From an uncultured Veillonellaceae bacterium (GTDB taxonomy: Bacteria; Bacillota; Negativicutes; Veillonellales; Negativicoccaceae), in assembly GCA_945876385.1 (NCBI GenBank), contig CAMCNU010000014.1, forward strand, positions 1 to 32,041: a DNA stretch of 32,041 nucleotides. The letters run 5' to 3'. Below are positions 1 to 7,239 of the stretch, in pieces. The position numbers and the translations under genes were made by a program. Under the pieces are notes generated by a model that was given only the letters and a program-made list of their open reading frames with translations, did no database searches and was not told where the DNA came from. Every line of letters starts with the position of its first letter. Position 1 is the first letter of the stretch.

Positions 1-55
1 TAAACGCCGAACCTACTTGGCCGGAGACGGCCCGGGAACATAGGTAGCCGCTGAT
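1..55 (+). rRNA. rrf: 5S ribosomal RNA, 3' part (gene enters from the left edge)
   Basis: The first ~55 bases look like the 3' portion of a bacterial 5S rRNA. They contain the helix IV/loop E block CTTGGCCGGAGACGG, closed by CCTA and TAGG, and then the strand that would form helix I (GCCGCTGATT). A strong intrinsic terminator follows at once, as expected at the end of an rRNA operon. The 5' half lies outside the window, so the mature 3' end is estimated from the family fold rather than from a closed helix I. Confidence 0.82.
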
Positions 56-62
56 TACATAG

Positions 63-90
63 ACGCCTCTGCATCAGCAGGGGCGTTTTT
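63..90 (+). terminator. Intrinsic terminator of the rRNA operon
   Basis: Ten-base-pair stem (63-72 with 77-86, one G-U pair), loop ATCA, followed by a run of T (86-90). It sits a few bases after the 5S rRNA end. Confidence 0.85.
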
Positions 91-170
91 GTGTGGCATT
101 TATAGGGCGCGGTGCAACGCGCACGGCATGCAGTTGCGTATGCCGTAACTTGCTTGCGGGAAGGCAAGCA

Positions 171-198
171 CCCCCACGTTAGCGGGGGGGGGGTTTTT
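171..198 (+). terminator. Second terminator-like hairpin
   Basis: CCCCC (171-175) can pair with part of the following G run (184-193), and T5 follows at 194-198. There is no gene directly upstream, so it is either a back-up rRNA terminator or the end of a small transcript. Confidence 0.5.
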
Positions 199-272
199 AT
201 GTGTAGATATTTATGGGAGCGTAGCAACGGCAAATGCATAAGCGACCCGCAAATAATATATTCCACTACGAT

Positions 273-294
273 AACCACTCTACGGGGTGGTTTT
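273..294 (+). terminator. Third terminator-like hairpin
   Basis: Eight-bp stem (273-280 with 285-292, one T-G pair), loop TACG, T-run 291-294. Possible back-up terminator insulating the next gene from rRNA transcription. Confidence 0.5.
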
Positions 295-381
295 GTATGC
301 ATGTGCGTTCCCTTATCGATAGCCAACGGTCTGACAGGAACGGTGTGCGGCGTGCAGTTCAATTCGGGTTGCAGGGGAAGC

Positions 382-410
382 TTGGCGACGGGTGCGGTTA
401 GGTATATACT
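382..410 (+). promoter_or_regulatory. Promoter of the DUF805 gene
   Basis: TTGGCG (382-387), 17-bp spacer, TATACT (405-410). The same -35/-10 pair occurs before the cbiZ gene at 30703. Confidence 0.6.
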
Positions 411-473
411 GGGCATAGATGTAGATAAGGTGTCAATTGGCGCAAGGAGTCATTCCGAGAAGGAGGGATGCAT

Positions 474-1001
474 ATGGATAGGGATAATGATGCAGTGGCC
501 GATGCGAATGCGGCGACCGTTCGGTACCATATGGGCTGGACGGATGCGCTGCGGATTTGTGTGACACAAAAGTACGCGACGTTTGGGGGAAGGGCGTCGC
601 GGGCGGAGTTTTGGAAGTTTACTTGCTGGATGTGGCTGATTGGAAGTGTATTGAATGTGCTCTTGCCGATAGTGCCGATAGTGATGATGATAGCGTCGAT
701 GGTGTTTTCGGTGATATTCTTTTTGCCGTCGCTCGCTGTCACGGTCAGGAGGTTTCACGACATCGGCAAGAGCGGCTGGTGGGTGTTGCTGCCCGGGGCG
801 GCGGGACTCATCTCCGGATGGATCATCTTTGTGGCGATGACATCGGACGGTGCGTCGGCGATTTGGTTGGGTGTCGCGGGGTTGGTCTACGTGGGCGTTG
901 TTATTTTGTCTTGGTATTGGTGGTGCAAGCCCTCACAGCCGGGACCGAATCGTTACGGCGAGCAGCCGCCGGAAACGATAGCGGTACGCGGCGCGGTATG
1001 A
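474..1001 (+). CDS. DUF805 family inner-membrane protein
   Basis: Encodes 175 residues matching the DUF805 pattern: an N-terminal FGGRASRAEFW block (about residues 37-47), the central PSLAVTVRRFHDIGKSGWW block (about 87-105) and a C-terminal PGPNRYGE. Three to four hydrophobic stretches (about 48-84, 104-120 and 126-147) indicate a small polytopic membrane protein. The family has no established biochemical role, so none is assigned. An upstream in-frame ATG at 468 directly abuts the SD sequence AGGAGGG (461-467). ATG 474 has a 6-nt spacing and is preferred. The ASCH gene starts 13 bases downstream and probably shares the transcript. Confidence 0.85.
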   Translation: MDRDNDAVADANAATVRYHMGWTDALRICVTQKYATFGGRASRAEFWKFTCWMWLIGSVLNVLLPIVPIVMMIASMVFSVIFFLPSLAVTVRRFHDIGKSGWWVLLPGAAGLISGWIIFVAMTSDGASAIWLGVAGLVYVGVVILSWYWWCKPSQPGPNRYGEQPPETIAVRGAV

Positions 1002-1014
1002 GAGGAGGCGTGAC

Positions 1015-1422
1015 ATGAAAGCGTTATCGATTCATGCCGATAATGGCGTGGAGATTATGGCAGGACGCAAGACGGATGAGTTTCGCAGTTGGCAGACGGA
1101 CTATCGCGGGGACCTGCTCATTTGCGCAAGTGTCAAACCGTGCGGGCCGGAGTATCTGCACGGCCATGCTATCGGGGTGGTGGAGCTTGCGGATATCGTT
1201 CGCGACGGTGCATATGATTTTGTCTGGAAACTGCGCCGCCCGCGGCTGATTAACCCGTTTCCCGTAAAGGGGAAGCTGCATCTCTACGAGGTAGACGAGC
1301 CGATTACGTATTGGGATTTCCGCGCGGCGGGGCCGGAGGCGGATACGGAGGCAGGACGGTATCGGCTGTGGGCACGGGCGCTTTTCGAGCGCGGGCTGAT
1401 TCGTGCGTGGCGAGAGCTGTAG
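1015..1422 (+). CDS. ASCH domain protein
   Basis: Encodes 135 residues that look like a single ASCH domain, a beta-barrel fold related to PUA that is generally linked to RNA binding and, in some members, to hydrolysis of modified nucleosides. The signature features are MKALSI at the start, the G-R-K-T-D-E-F-R-S-W block (residues 18-27) and YRGDLLICAS (30-39), where the family has its G-x-K-x-x-E-x-R and hydrophobic strand motifs. No substrate can be read from the sequence. The start is supported by a strong SD (GAGGAGG) a few bases upstream. It lies 13 bp after the DUF805 gene and no terminator separates it from the rpsO promoter region. Confidence 0.8.
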   Translation: MKALSIHADNGVEIMAGRKTDEFRSWQTDYRGDLLICASVKPCGPEYLHGHAIGVVELADIVRDGAYDFVWKLRRPRLINPFPVKGKLHLYEVDEPITYWDFRAAGPEADTEAGRYRLWARALFERGLIRAWREL

Positions 1423-1486
1423 GTGCGGACGGTCGGCAAGGTGTACACGAGTGTACAGTGCTGCCTTGACGCGATGATAGATGGAG

Positions 1487-1515
1487 TTTACTTTTCGTGA
1501 TGAATGGAGTATAAT
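1487..1515 (+). promoter_or_regulatory. rpsO promoter
   Basis: TTTACT (1487-1492), 17-bp spacer, TATAAT (1510-1515). It predicts an 80-base leader before rpsO. Confidence 0.75.
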
Positions 1516-1521
1516 GGCAAG

Positions 1522-1599
1522 GTATCGACATAGCGAGGCGGATCGAATCTCCGACGATGGGCTTGGCTATGCTCAGTGAGAAAACAGGGAGGAATCAGT
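1522..1599 (+). promoter_or_regulatory. Possible S15-responsive leader in the rpsO mRNA
   Basis: The 5' untranslated region can fold. CATAGC near 1530 pairs with GCTATG near 1567, enclosing an inner CGGA/TCCG hairpin, just before the SD (GGGAGG, about 1588-1593). Ribosomal protein S15 represses its own mRNA through structured leaders in several bacterial groups. That this is such a leader is inference; I have not matched it to a known class. Confidence 0.4.
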
Positions 1600-1866
1600 A
1601 TGTTGACAGTGGAACAGAAACAGGCATTGATTGCCGAAAATCGTGTGCATGATAAGGACACGGGCTCGCCGGAAGTGCAGATTGCCATTTTGACGGCACG
1701 GATTAACTATCTGACGGAGCATTTGAAGGAACACAAGAAAGACCATCATTCCCGTCGCGGCCTGCTCAAGTTGGTCGGTCAGCGTCGCGGTCTGCTTGAC
1801 TACCTGCGTCGCAAAGATATCGAACGGTATCGTGCGTTGCTGGTCAAACTGAATTTGCGCAAGTAA
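1600..1866 (+). CDS. rpsO: Small ribosomal subunit protein S15
   Basis: Encodes 88 residues, the usual S15 length. The diagnostic features are the [12 protein letters not shown] block (about residues 21-32), then [16 protein letters not shown] (about 44-59) and the C-terminal [22 protein letters not shown]15 is a primary binding protein of the 16S rRNA central domain and helps form an intersubunit bridge. ATG 1600 is chosen because of SD GGGAGG about 6 nt upstream and because family proteins begin at this point; an in-frame GTG at 1576 would add eight unrelated residues. It has its own promoter and terminator, so it is a single-gene unit. The usual partner pnp (polynucleotide phosphorylase) does not follow it here. 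Confidence 0.97.
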   Translation: MLTVEQKQALIAENRVHDKDTGSPEVQIAILTARINYLTEHLKEHKKDHHSRRGLLKLVGQRRGLLDYLRRKDIERYRALLVKLNLRK

Positions 1867-1869
1867 GCG

Positions 1870-1897
1870 AAAAAGGACGGTACGCCGTCCTTTTTTT
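1870..1897 (+). terminator. Intrinsic terminator after rpsO
   Basis: GGACGG (1875-1880), loop TACG, CCGTCC (1885-1890), flanked by A5 and T7. It starts three bases after the rpsO stop codon. Confidence 0.95.
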
Positions 1898-1919
1898 GTT
1901 GGACAACCGACGGCATTGT

Positions 1920-1949
1920 TTGCATCGGCGTGGGGCGTTGGTGTATAAT
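1920..1949 (+). promoter_or_regulatory. Promoter of the fapR-plsX-fab operon
   Basis: TTGCAT (1920-1925), 18-bp spacer, TATAAT (1944-1949). It lies directly before the FapR operator. Confidence 0.7.
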
Positions 1950-1960
1950 TACAACTAGGT

Positions 1961-1980
1961 ATTAGTAGCTGGTGTTAAAA
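1961..1980 (+). promoter_or_regulatory. FapR operator
   Basis: The bases 1961-1980 read ATTAGTAGCTGGTGTTAAAA, very close to the known FapR box (inverted-repeat form TTAGTACCT-N-GTCTTAAT). It begins 12 bp after the -10 element, over the likely transcription start, where a bound repressor blocks transcription until malonyl-CoA releases it. It implies autoregulation of the whole operon. Confidence 0.8.
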
Positions 1981-1996
1981 GAAGGGAGGTGCACAG

Positions 1997-2542
1997 ATGA
2001 GGGTCGGACGTGAAGAGCGACAGCAGGAGCTGCTCGCGATGCTCACGCGTGAACCGTTTTTGACGGACGCGGAGTTGGCGGACAGGTTGGCGGTGTCGGT
2101 GGGAACCATTCGTTTGGATCGGCATGTGTTGCACATCCCCGAGGTGCGTCAGCGCATGCGGATGGCGGCGGGAGAGGTGGCCGACGATCCGGTGTTGCCG
2201 CTCGGCGAGGTGCTGGAGATGCGCCCTCGCAAGTCGGCGATATCGGTGTTGACGGTGACGCCGGCGCTGTTGCGCGGGGAGCGGTATGTCCCGGCGCAGG
2301 TGCTGTACGGCATTGCGGCCAAGTTGGCGGAAGCGGTGCTGGATTTGTCGGCGGGGTTGTGCGGCGTGGGCAATATCAAGTATAAAGCGCCGGTGGCCGC
2401 AGGAGATCGGCTGTTGATTAAATTGAGTGTCGTTCGGACACGAGCCAGCGAGAATTACGTGTGGGTCAAGATGGCACGGGAGTCGGCGGAGGTGTTTCGG
2501 ACGAAGTTTATTATGAAGGCATGGGAAGAAGGTACATCGTGA
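1997..2542 (+). CDS. fapR: Transcription factor FapR, malonyl-CoA-responsive repressor of lipid synthesis
   Basis: Encodes 181 residues. The N-terminus is a DeoR-like helix-turn-helix (about residues 19-43, including PFLTDAELADRLAVSVGTIRLDR), then the linker helix with IPEVRQR. A hotdog-fold effector domain follows (about 95-178), with the LSAGLCGVGNIKYKAPV and GDRLLIK strands typical of FapR. In Bacillus and Staphylococcus FapR represses fap, plsX and fab genes and is released by malonyl-CoA. Here it heads exactly such an operon and a FapR box covers its own transcription start. SD GGGAGGTG precedes ATG 1997. Its stop overlaps the plsX GTG start by 4 nt (2539-2542). Confidence 0.93.
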   Translation: MRVGREERQQELLAMLTREPFLTDAELADRLAVSVGTIRLDRHVLHIPEVRQRMRMAAGEVADDPVLPLGEVLEMRPRKSAISVLTVTPALLRGERYVPAQVLYGIAAKLAEAVLDLSAGLCGVGNIKYKAPVAAGDRLLIKLSVVRTRASENYVWVKMARESAEVFRTKFIMKAWEEGTS

Positions 2543-3555
2543 GTGAACAAATCGCGATAGATGCAATGGGCGGCGATTATGCGCCGCGGGAGATTGTGCT
2601 CGGCGCGCTCGATGCGGTGCGACGGGACGGTATCGGCGTCGTCCTGGTGGGCGATGAAGCGCAGGTGCGGCCGCTGGTGGAGGCGGAAGGGATGTTGTCC
2701 CATCCATTGGTGACGATTCATCATGCGTCGCAGACGATCGACATGGACGAGCATCCGGCGATGGCGTTTCGCAAGAAGAAAGATGCGTCGGTATCGGTGT
2801 GCGCCCGCTTGGTCAAGGACGGTACCTGCGGCGCGATGATTGCACCGGGGTCGACGGGCGCGGCGGTGACGGTGGGGCTGTTCGGCTTGGGCCGGATACC
2901 GGGTATTCACCGGCCGGCGATTGCCTCGGCACTTCCGAATGAAAAAGGCGGCCTGACGCTGTTAATCGATGCGGGGGCGAGTACGCAGCCGGAGGTAAAG
3001 AATCTGCTCCAAAACGCGTTGCTCGGGCATTATTATGCCAAAGAGGTGTACGGTATCGCCCGGCCGCGGGTCGGATTGCTCAATGTCGGCACGGAAGCGA
3101 CGAAGGGCAGTGCGCTGATTACGGAAACGTATGCGGCGATGCAGGCGCAGTCGCAGTATCATTTCGTCGGCAACGTGGAAGGCCGGGAAGTCTTGGGCGG
3201 CGATGTCGATGTCGTGGTGTGTGACGGATTTACGGGCAATGCGCTGCTCAAGTTCGGCGAAGGACTGGCACGGATGTTTTTTACACTGATGAAAGATGCC
3301 GTGATGACGGGCGGACTCCGCGCCAAATTGGGTGCGTGGCTGCTGCGGCCGGCACTGCGGGCGATGAAACGGCGGGTCGATTATAAAGAATACGGCGGCG
3401 CGATGTTGCTCGGTGTGAGCGGCGGTCTGGTGATTTGTCACGGGGCGTCGGATCGGCGGGCAATCGCCAATGCGACACGGCTTGCGGCGAAGATGACGGC
3501 ATCGGGCGCGCATGAAAAGGTCCGTGCGGCGTTGGCCGCGGAGGCGGCGTCATGA
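2539..3555 (+). CDS. plsX: Phosphate acyltransferase PlsX
   Basis: Encodes 338 residues. PlsX transfers the acyl group of acyl-ACP to inorganic phosphate, giving acyl-phosphate for PlsY in phosphatidic acid synthesis; it acts at the inner face of the membrane. The N-terminal IAIDAMGGDYAP, the PGSTGAAVT block and the VVCDGFTGNALLK block are family signatures, and the length is normal. GTG 2539 is chosen because it gives the canonical MSEQIAIDAMGGD N-terminus, has SD-like AAGAAGG about 6 nt upstream and overlaps the fapR stop as GTGA. An upstream in-frame ATG at 2521 is possible. Its 3' end overlaps fabH by 4 nt. Confidence 0.95.
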   Translation: MSEQIAIDAMGGDYAPREIVLGALDAVRRDGIGVVLVGDEAQVRPLVEAEGMLSHPLVTIHHASQTIDMDEHPAMAFRKKKDASVSVCARLVKDGTCGAMIAPGSTGAAVTVGLFGLGRIPGIHRPAIASALPNEKGGLTLLIDAGASTQPEVKNLLQNALLGHYYAKEVYGIARPRVGLLNVGTEATKGSALITETYAAMQAQSQYHFVGNVEGREVLGGDVDVVVCDGFTGNALLKFGEGLARMFFTLMKDAVMTGGLRAKLGAWLLRPALRAMKRRVDYKEYGGAMLLGVSGGLVICHGASDRRAIANATRLAAKMTASGAHEKVRAALAAEAAS

Positions 3556-4556
3556 CGGGGGCTGCCTCGGTCGGCGCAGCGGTGACGGGGACGGGATTTT
3601 ATGTCCCCGAGCGCATTTTGACCAATGCGGAATTAGAACAAATGGTGGACACCTCGGACGAATGGATTCGCACGCGGACGGGGATTTGTGAACGGCGTAT
3701 TGCGCCGAAAGGGACGCGTACCGCGACCTTGGCGACGGCCGCGGGACGGCGGGCGTTGGCCTCGGCGGAGCTGGCGGCGGACGAGATCGATCTCATTATC
3801 GTCGCGACGTGTACGCCGGATACGCCGACACCGTCGACGGCCTGTGTCGTCCAGCAGGAGCTGGGCGCGACGCGGGCGGCGGCCTTTGATTTGGCGGCGG
3901 GGTGCAGCGGTTTTGTCTATGCGCTGGCGACGGCGGCGCAATTTATCCATGCGGGGGTCTATCGGCATGTCCTTGTCATCGGGGCGGAAGTGCTTAGTCG
4001 TGTGGTGAATTGGCACGATCGTAATACTTGCGTGCTGTTCGGTGACGGCGCGGGCGCGGCGGTGGTCAGTGCCGCGGCGGCCGACGGCGTGCGCGGTATC
4101 GAACTCGGTGCGGACGGATCGGGTGCCGGCGTGCTGGGGATTTTCGGCGGGTCATACATGCCCCATGCGGGGCTCGACGCGCAGGCGGACGGCCCGCAGA
4201 TTTATATGGAAGGACAGGAAGTATTCAAATTTGCTACGCGGATTTGCGCGACGGCGGCAGAGCGGTCGCTTGCTGCGGCCGGTGTACCGCCGGAACGGCT
4301 CGGACTTTTGATTCCGCATCAGGCCAATTGGCGGATTATTCATGCGGCGGCCAAACGCCTGCATTTGCGTGACGAACAGGTATTTGTCGATGTCGACCGG
4401 TACGGCAATACCTCGGGCGCATCGGTCGGGATTGCGCTGGCGGAGGCCGCGGCGGCGGGACGTATCGCCGCCGGTGATGCGGTCGTGCTGGTCGGATTCG
4501 GCGCGGGTCTGACGTGGGCCGCGGTCACGCTGATTTGGCAGGGAGGAACGAAATGA
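3552..4556 (+). CDS. fabH: Beta-ketoacyl-ACP synthase III FabH
   Basis: Encodes 334 residues. FabH condenses an acyl-CoA primer with malonyl-ACP to start fatty-acid synthesis. The Cys-His-Asn catalytic triad is visible: C118 in AAGCSGF, H256 in IPHQAN and N286 in YGNTSGA. The C-terminal GFGAGLTWAAV is also typical. Primer preference (straight or branched) cannot be judged by eye. It starts within the plsX stop (ATGA, 3552-3555) and its own stop overlaps the fabK start, so translation is probably coupled along the operon. Confidence 0.96.
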   Translation: MTGAASVGAAVTGTGFYVPERILTNAELEQMVDTSDEWIRTRTGICERRIAPKGTRTATLATAAGRRALASAELAADEIDLIIVATCTPDTPTPSTACVVQQELGATRAAAFDLAAGCSGFVYALATAAQFIHAGVYRHVLVIGAEVLSRVVNWHDRNTCVLFGDGAGAAVVSAAAADGVRGIELGADGSGAGVLGIFGGSYMPHAGLDAQADGPQIYMEGQEVFKFATRICATAAERSLAAAGVPPERLGLLIPHQANWRIIHAAAKRLHLRDEQVFVDVDRYGNTSGASVGIALAEAAAAGRIAAGDAVVLVGFGAGLTWAAVTLIWQGGTK

Positions 4557-5494
4557 GAGAATGGATTACGAGTTTACTCGGCATCCGCTATCCCGTGATT
4601 CAAGGCGGGATGGCATGGTTGGGTACATGGGAATTGGCGTCGGCGGTATCGGAAGCGGGCGGACTGGGTGTCATCGGTGCGGGCAATATGCCGGGCGAGG
4701 CACTGCGTGAGCAGATTCGGCAGATGAAAGCGCATACCGATCGGCCGTTCGGAGTCAACCTGATGCTGCGTTCGCCCTTTGTCGACGAATGCGTGGCGGC
4801 GGTCTGCGAGGAGCGCGTACCGGTGATTACGACCGGCGCGGGCAATCCGGGGAAATATATGGCCGATTTTCACGCCTCGGGCGCCAAGGTCATTCCCGTG
4901 GTTTCGTCGGTCGCGTTGGCGCTTAGGTTGGCACGGGCGGGCATTGATGCGGTCATCGCCGAAGGCGGTGAAAGCGGCGGTCACGTCGGCAAGATGGCGA
5001 CCTTGCCGCTGATTCCGCAGGCGGTGGACGCACTCGATGTACCGGTCATCGCCGCGGGCGGTATCGCCGACGGACGCGGCGTGGCGGCGGCGTTGGCGCT
5101 CGGTGCGTCGGGCGTGCAGATGGGGACGCGTTTTGTCATGAGTACGGAATGCATCGCGCATCCCGCGTACAAGGAAGCCATCCGCAAGGCGCATGACCGC
5201 TCGACCGTAGTGACCGGCATGACGACGGGCCATCCCGTCCGCGTCATCGCCAACGCGCTCTCGCGCGAATATGAAAAAATGGAAGCCGCGGGCGCGCCCG
5301 TGTCCGAAATCGAAGGCTTGGGTGCCGGCGCTCTGCGCAAGGCGGCCATCGAGGGTGATGTCAAGTACGGCTCGGTCATGGCGGGGCAAATCGCCGGATT
5401 GGTGAACGATATCAAACCGTGTGCAGACATTATTGCGGATATTATGGAAGATACTCGTCGGGTCTTGGCGGACCTGCAAGGGGTGACACTATGA
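4553..5494 (+). CDS. fabK: FMN-dependent enoyl-ACP reductase FabK
   Basis: Encodes 313 residues. FabK reduces trans-2-enoyl-ACP with NAD(P)H and FMN, the last step of each elongation round; it is structurally unrelated to FabI and insensitive to triclosan. The order of motifs matches streptococcal FabK: YPVIQGGMAW (13-22), the PFGVN strand, TTGAGNP (93-99), AEGGESGGHVGK with H144 in the catalytic position, the phosphate-binding AAGGIADG, and a C-terminal GSVMAGQIAG. ATG 4553 has SD GGGAGG six bases upstream and overlaps the fabH stop as ATGA. A paralogue lies in the same operon at 7527. Confidence 0.94.
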   Translation: MREWITSLLGIRYPVIQGGMAWLGTWELASAVSEAGGLGVIGAGNMPGEALREQIRQMKAHTDRPFGVNLMLRSPFVDECVAAVCEERVPVITTGAGNPGKYMADFHASGAKVIPVVSSVALALRLARAGIDAVIAEGGESGGHVGKMATLPLIPQAVDALDVPVIAAGGIADGRGVAAALALGASGVQMGTRFVMSTECIAHPAYKEAIRKAHDRSTVVTGMTTGHPVRVIANALSREYEKMEAAGAPVSEIEGLGAGALRKAAIEGDVKYGSVMAGQIAGLVNDIKPCADIIADIMEDTRRVLADLQGVTL

Positions 5495-6435
5495 AGACAG
5501 CATTTGTATTTCCGGGACAGGGTTCACAGCAAGTCGGGATGATGCGGGATTTGTACGAGGCGCATGCCTCCGTGCGGGAGCGTTTTGCGGCGGCGGACGA
5601 CGCCCTCGGGTTTTCCCTTTCAACGCTGATTTTTGAAGGGCCGGAGAGTGAGCTGGTCAAGACGGAATTCACCCAGCCGGCGATTTTGACGGCCAGTGTC
5701 GCCGCCTATGACCTCGTCGCGGCGGCAGGCGAACGGGCGGACTTTATGGCAGGCCACAGTCTGGGCGAATACTCCGCGCTGGTGGCCGCCGGCGCGATGG
5801 ACTTTACCGACGCGGTGCGGGCCGTGCATTTGCGCGGGCGGTTCATGCAAGAAGCGGTGCCGCTCGGCGAAGGCGCGATGGCGGCGGTCATCCGCTTGGA
5901 TCGGGACGATATCATCGCGATTTGTCGGGAGGTCTCGGCGGAAATCGGCGCCGTGCAGGCGGTCAATTTCAATTGTCCGGGGCAGGTCGTCATCGCCGGC
6001 AAAGCCGATGCGGTGGCAGAAGCGGGCGAGCGGATGAAGCGCGCCGGCGCGGGACGCATCGTACCGCTGGCCGTGAGCGCGCCCTTCCACAGCACGCTGA
6101 TGGAGCCCGCGGCACAGCGACTCAAGGCGGTACTCGACGACATCGAAATCCGGCCGCCGCAGGTAGCGGTGATTGCCAATGTACATGCCCGTCCCGTGAC
6201 GACGGCGCAGGACGTGCGCGACGCCTTGGTCGAGCAGGCGGCGCATCCCGTACTGTGGGAAGACTCCGTGCAGTATATGCGTGCGCAGGGGCTGACGCGA
6301 CAGGTGGAAATCGGGCCGGGCAGCGTACTGACCGGATTCATGCGCAAGATTGACCGGCGCATGGAGATGTACCATGTAGAAGATGAGGCCACATTGACAG
6401 ACACATTGGCCAAGCTGAAAGGAGCGGCACGATGA
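5491..6435 (+). CDS. fabD: Malonyl-CoA:ACP transacylase FabD
   Basis: Encodes 314 residues. FabD loads malonyl groups from CoA onto acyl carrier protein. The nucleophile is S90 in GHSLGEYSALVAAG, the substrate-binding arginine R115 follows in HLRGRFMQ, and the catalytic H200 is in SAPFHSTLM; these spacings fit E. coli FabD (S92, R117, H201). The N-terminal FVFPGQGSQ is canonical. ATG 5491 lies in the fabK stop (ATGA). A longer in-frame reading from 5419 runs inside fabK and is not supported. The SD (AGGGGTG) is modest, consistent with translational coupling. Confidence 0.96.
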   Translation: MKTAFVFPGQGSQQVGMMRDLYEAHASVRERFAAADDALGFSLSTLIFEGPESELVKTEFTQPAILTASVAAYDLVAAAGERADFMAGHSLGEYSALVAAGAMDFTDAVRAVHLRGRFMQEAVPLGEGAMAAVIRLDRDDIIAICREVSAEIGAVQAVNFNCPGQVVIAGKADAVAEAGERMKRAGAGRIVPLAVSAPFHSTLMEPAAQRLKAVLDDIEIRPPQVAVIANVHARPVTTAQDVRDALVEQAAHPVLWEDSVQYMRAQGLTRQVEIGPGSVLTGFMRKIDRRMEMYHVEDEATLTDTLAKLKGAAR

Positions 6436-7166
6436 GCAAAACAGCAATTGTAACGGGAGGATCCCGCGGATTGGGGCGGGCGATTGCCTTGGCGTTGGCC
6501 GAGGACGGCTATGATATTGTCATCAATTACGCCGGCAACGCCGCCGCCGCGGAAGACACCAAGGCAGCGGTAGAAGCACACGGCGTGAAGGCACTGACGG
6601 TGCAGGGGGATGTCTCGGACAAAGCGGCCGTCGAGGCGCTCGTCCAAACGACTGTCGATACGTTCGGGGGCGTGGACGTACTCGTCAACAACGCGGGTAT
6701 CGTCCGTGACCGACTGATGCGCCGGATGAAGGAAGAAGACTGGGACGCGGTGCTCAATACCAACCTCAAGGGCGTATTCCTGATGACGCAGGCCGTCTCG
6801 CCGTACATGCTCAAAGCGCGGCGCGGGGCGATTGTCAATATCAGCTCGATTGTCGGTGAAATCGGCAACCTCGGGCAGTCAAACTATGCGGCGGCCAAAG
6901 CGGGTGTCATCGGTCTCACCAAAGCGTCGGCCAAAGAATTTGCCGCGCGCGGCGTCCGCGTCAATGCGGTCGCGCCGGGATTTATCGAAACCGATATGAC
7001 GGCGGTGCTGTCGGATGCGGTCAAAGAGCAGCTGGTGGCGGGTATTCCGCTCGGTCATATGGGGGCACCGGAAGATATCGCGGAAGCGGTGCGCTACCTG
7101 GTCTCCGATCGGGCCGGATTCGTGACCGGTGCGGTGCTCGACGTCAACGGCGGCATGGCGATGTAG
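6432..7166 (+). CDS. fabG: 3-oxoacyl-ACP reductase FabG
   Basis: Encodes 244 residues, the standard length of a short-chain dehydrogenase. FabG reduces beta-ketoacyl-ACP with NADPH. The cofactor motif TGGSRGLG (8-15), the structural NNAG (86-89), and the catalytic S139, Y152 and K156 (NISSIVG and NYAAAKAG) are present, as is the C-terminal GAVLDVNGGM. It begins inside the fabD stop (6432-6435) with SD AAAGGAG. No terminator follows; the next gene, acpP, has its own promoter. Confidence 0.96.
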   Translation: MSKTAIVTGGSRGLGRAIALALAEDGYDIVINYAGNAAAAEDTKAAVEAHGVKALTVQGDVSDKAAVEALVQTTVDTFGGVDVLVNNAGIVRDRLMRRMKEEDWDAVLNTNLKGVFLMTQAVSPYMLKARRGAIVNISSIVGEIGNLGQSNYAAAKAGVIGLTKASAKEFAARGVRVNAVAPGFIETDMTAVLSDAVKEQLVAGIPLGHMGAPEDIAEAVRYLVSDRAGFVTGAVLDVNGGMAM

Positions 7167-7182
7167 GTCGGCTCTGCGGTCA

Positions 7183-7211
7183 TTGAAATGGCCGGGGAGA
7201 TGTAATATAAT
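7183..7211 (+). promoter_or_regulatory. acpP promoter
   Basis: TTGAAA (7183-7188), 17-bp spacer, TATAAT (7206-7211). An extra promoter here would raise acyl carrier protein above the other Fab proteins. No FapR box is visible beside it. Confidence 0.8.
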
Positions 7212-7239
7212 AGACAAAATATGAAAGGTGGTGAAACGG

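Larger units (their letters stand above)
91..381 (+). other. Non-coding stretch after the rRNA operon with repeated hairpin-plus-T units
   Basis: I see no credible gene here. Two more terminator-like hairpins follow the rRNA terminator. One at 171-198 has C5 and G-rich arms and then T5. One at 273-294 is an 8-bp stem with loop TACG and then TTTT. A further 7-bp hairpin (ACGGCAT, 123-129 with 140-146) has no T run. The bases following the T-runs at 86 and 194 resemble each other (T5, then TGTG, ATTTAT, GGG, GCG and GCAACG), so the stretch may be a decayed tandem duplication of about 105 bp. A 10-base run of G occurs at 184-193. Confidence 0.5.

Noticed and set aside
112-564. Plus-strand reading frame of 150 codons
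   Set aside because: It runs through two terminator-like hairpins and into the DUF805 gene in another frame; composition and product are not protein-like.
1441-1457. GTGTAC repeats as an operator
   Set aside because: Two short copies occur (GTGTACACGAGTGTACA), but there is no promoter at the right distance and no known regulator site that I can match.
5419-5490. Upstream extension of fabD
   Set aside because: It lies within fabK and adds residues foreign to FabD; ATG 5491 gives the canonical N-terminus.
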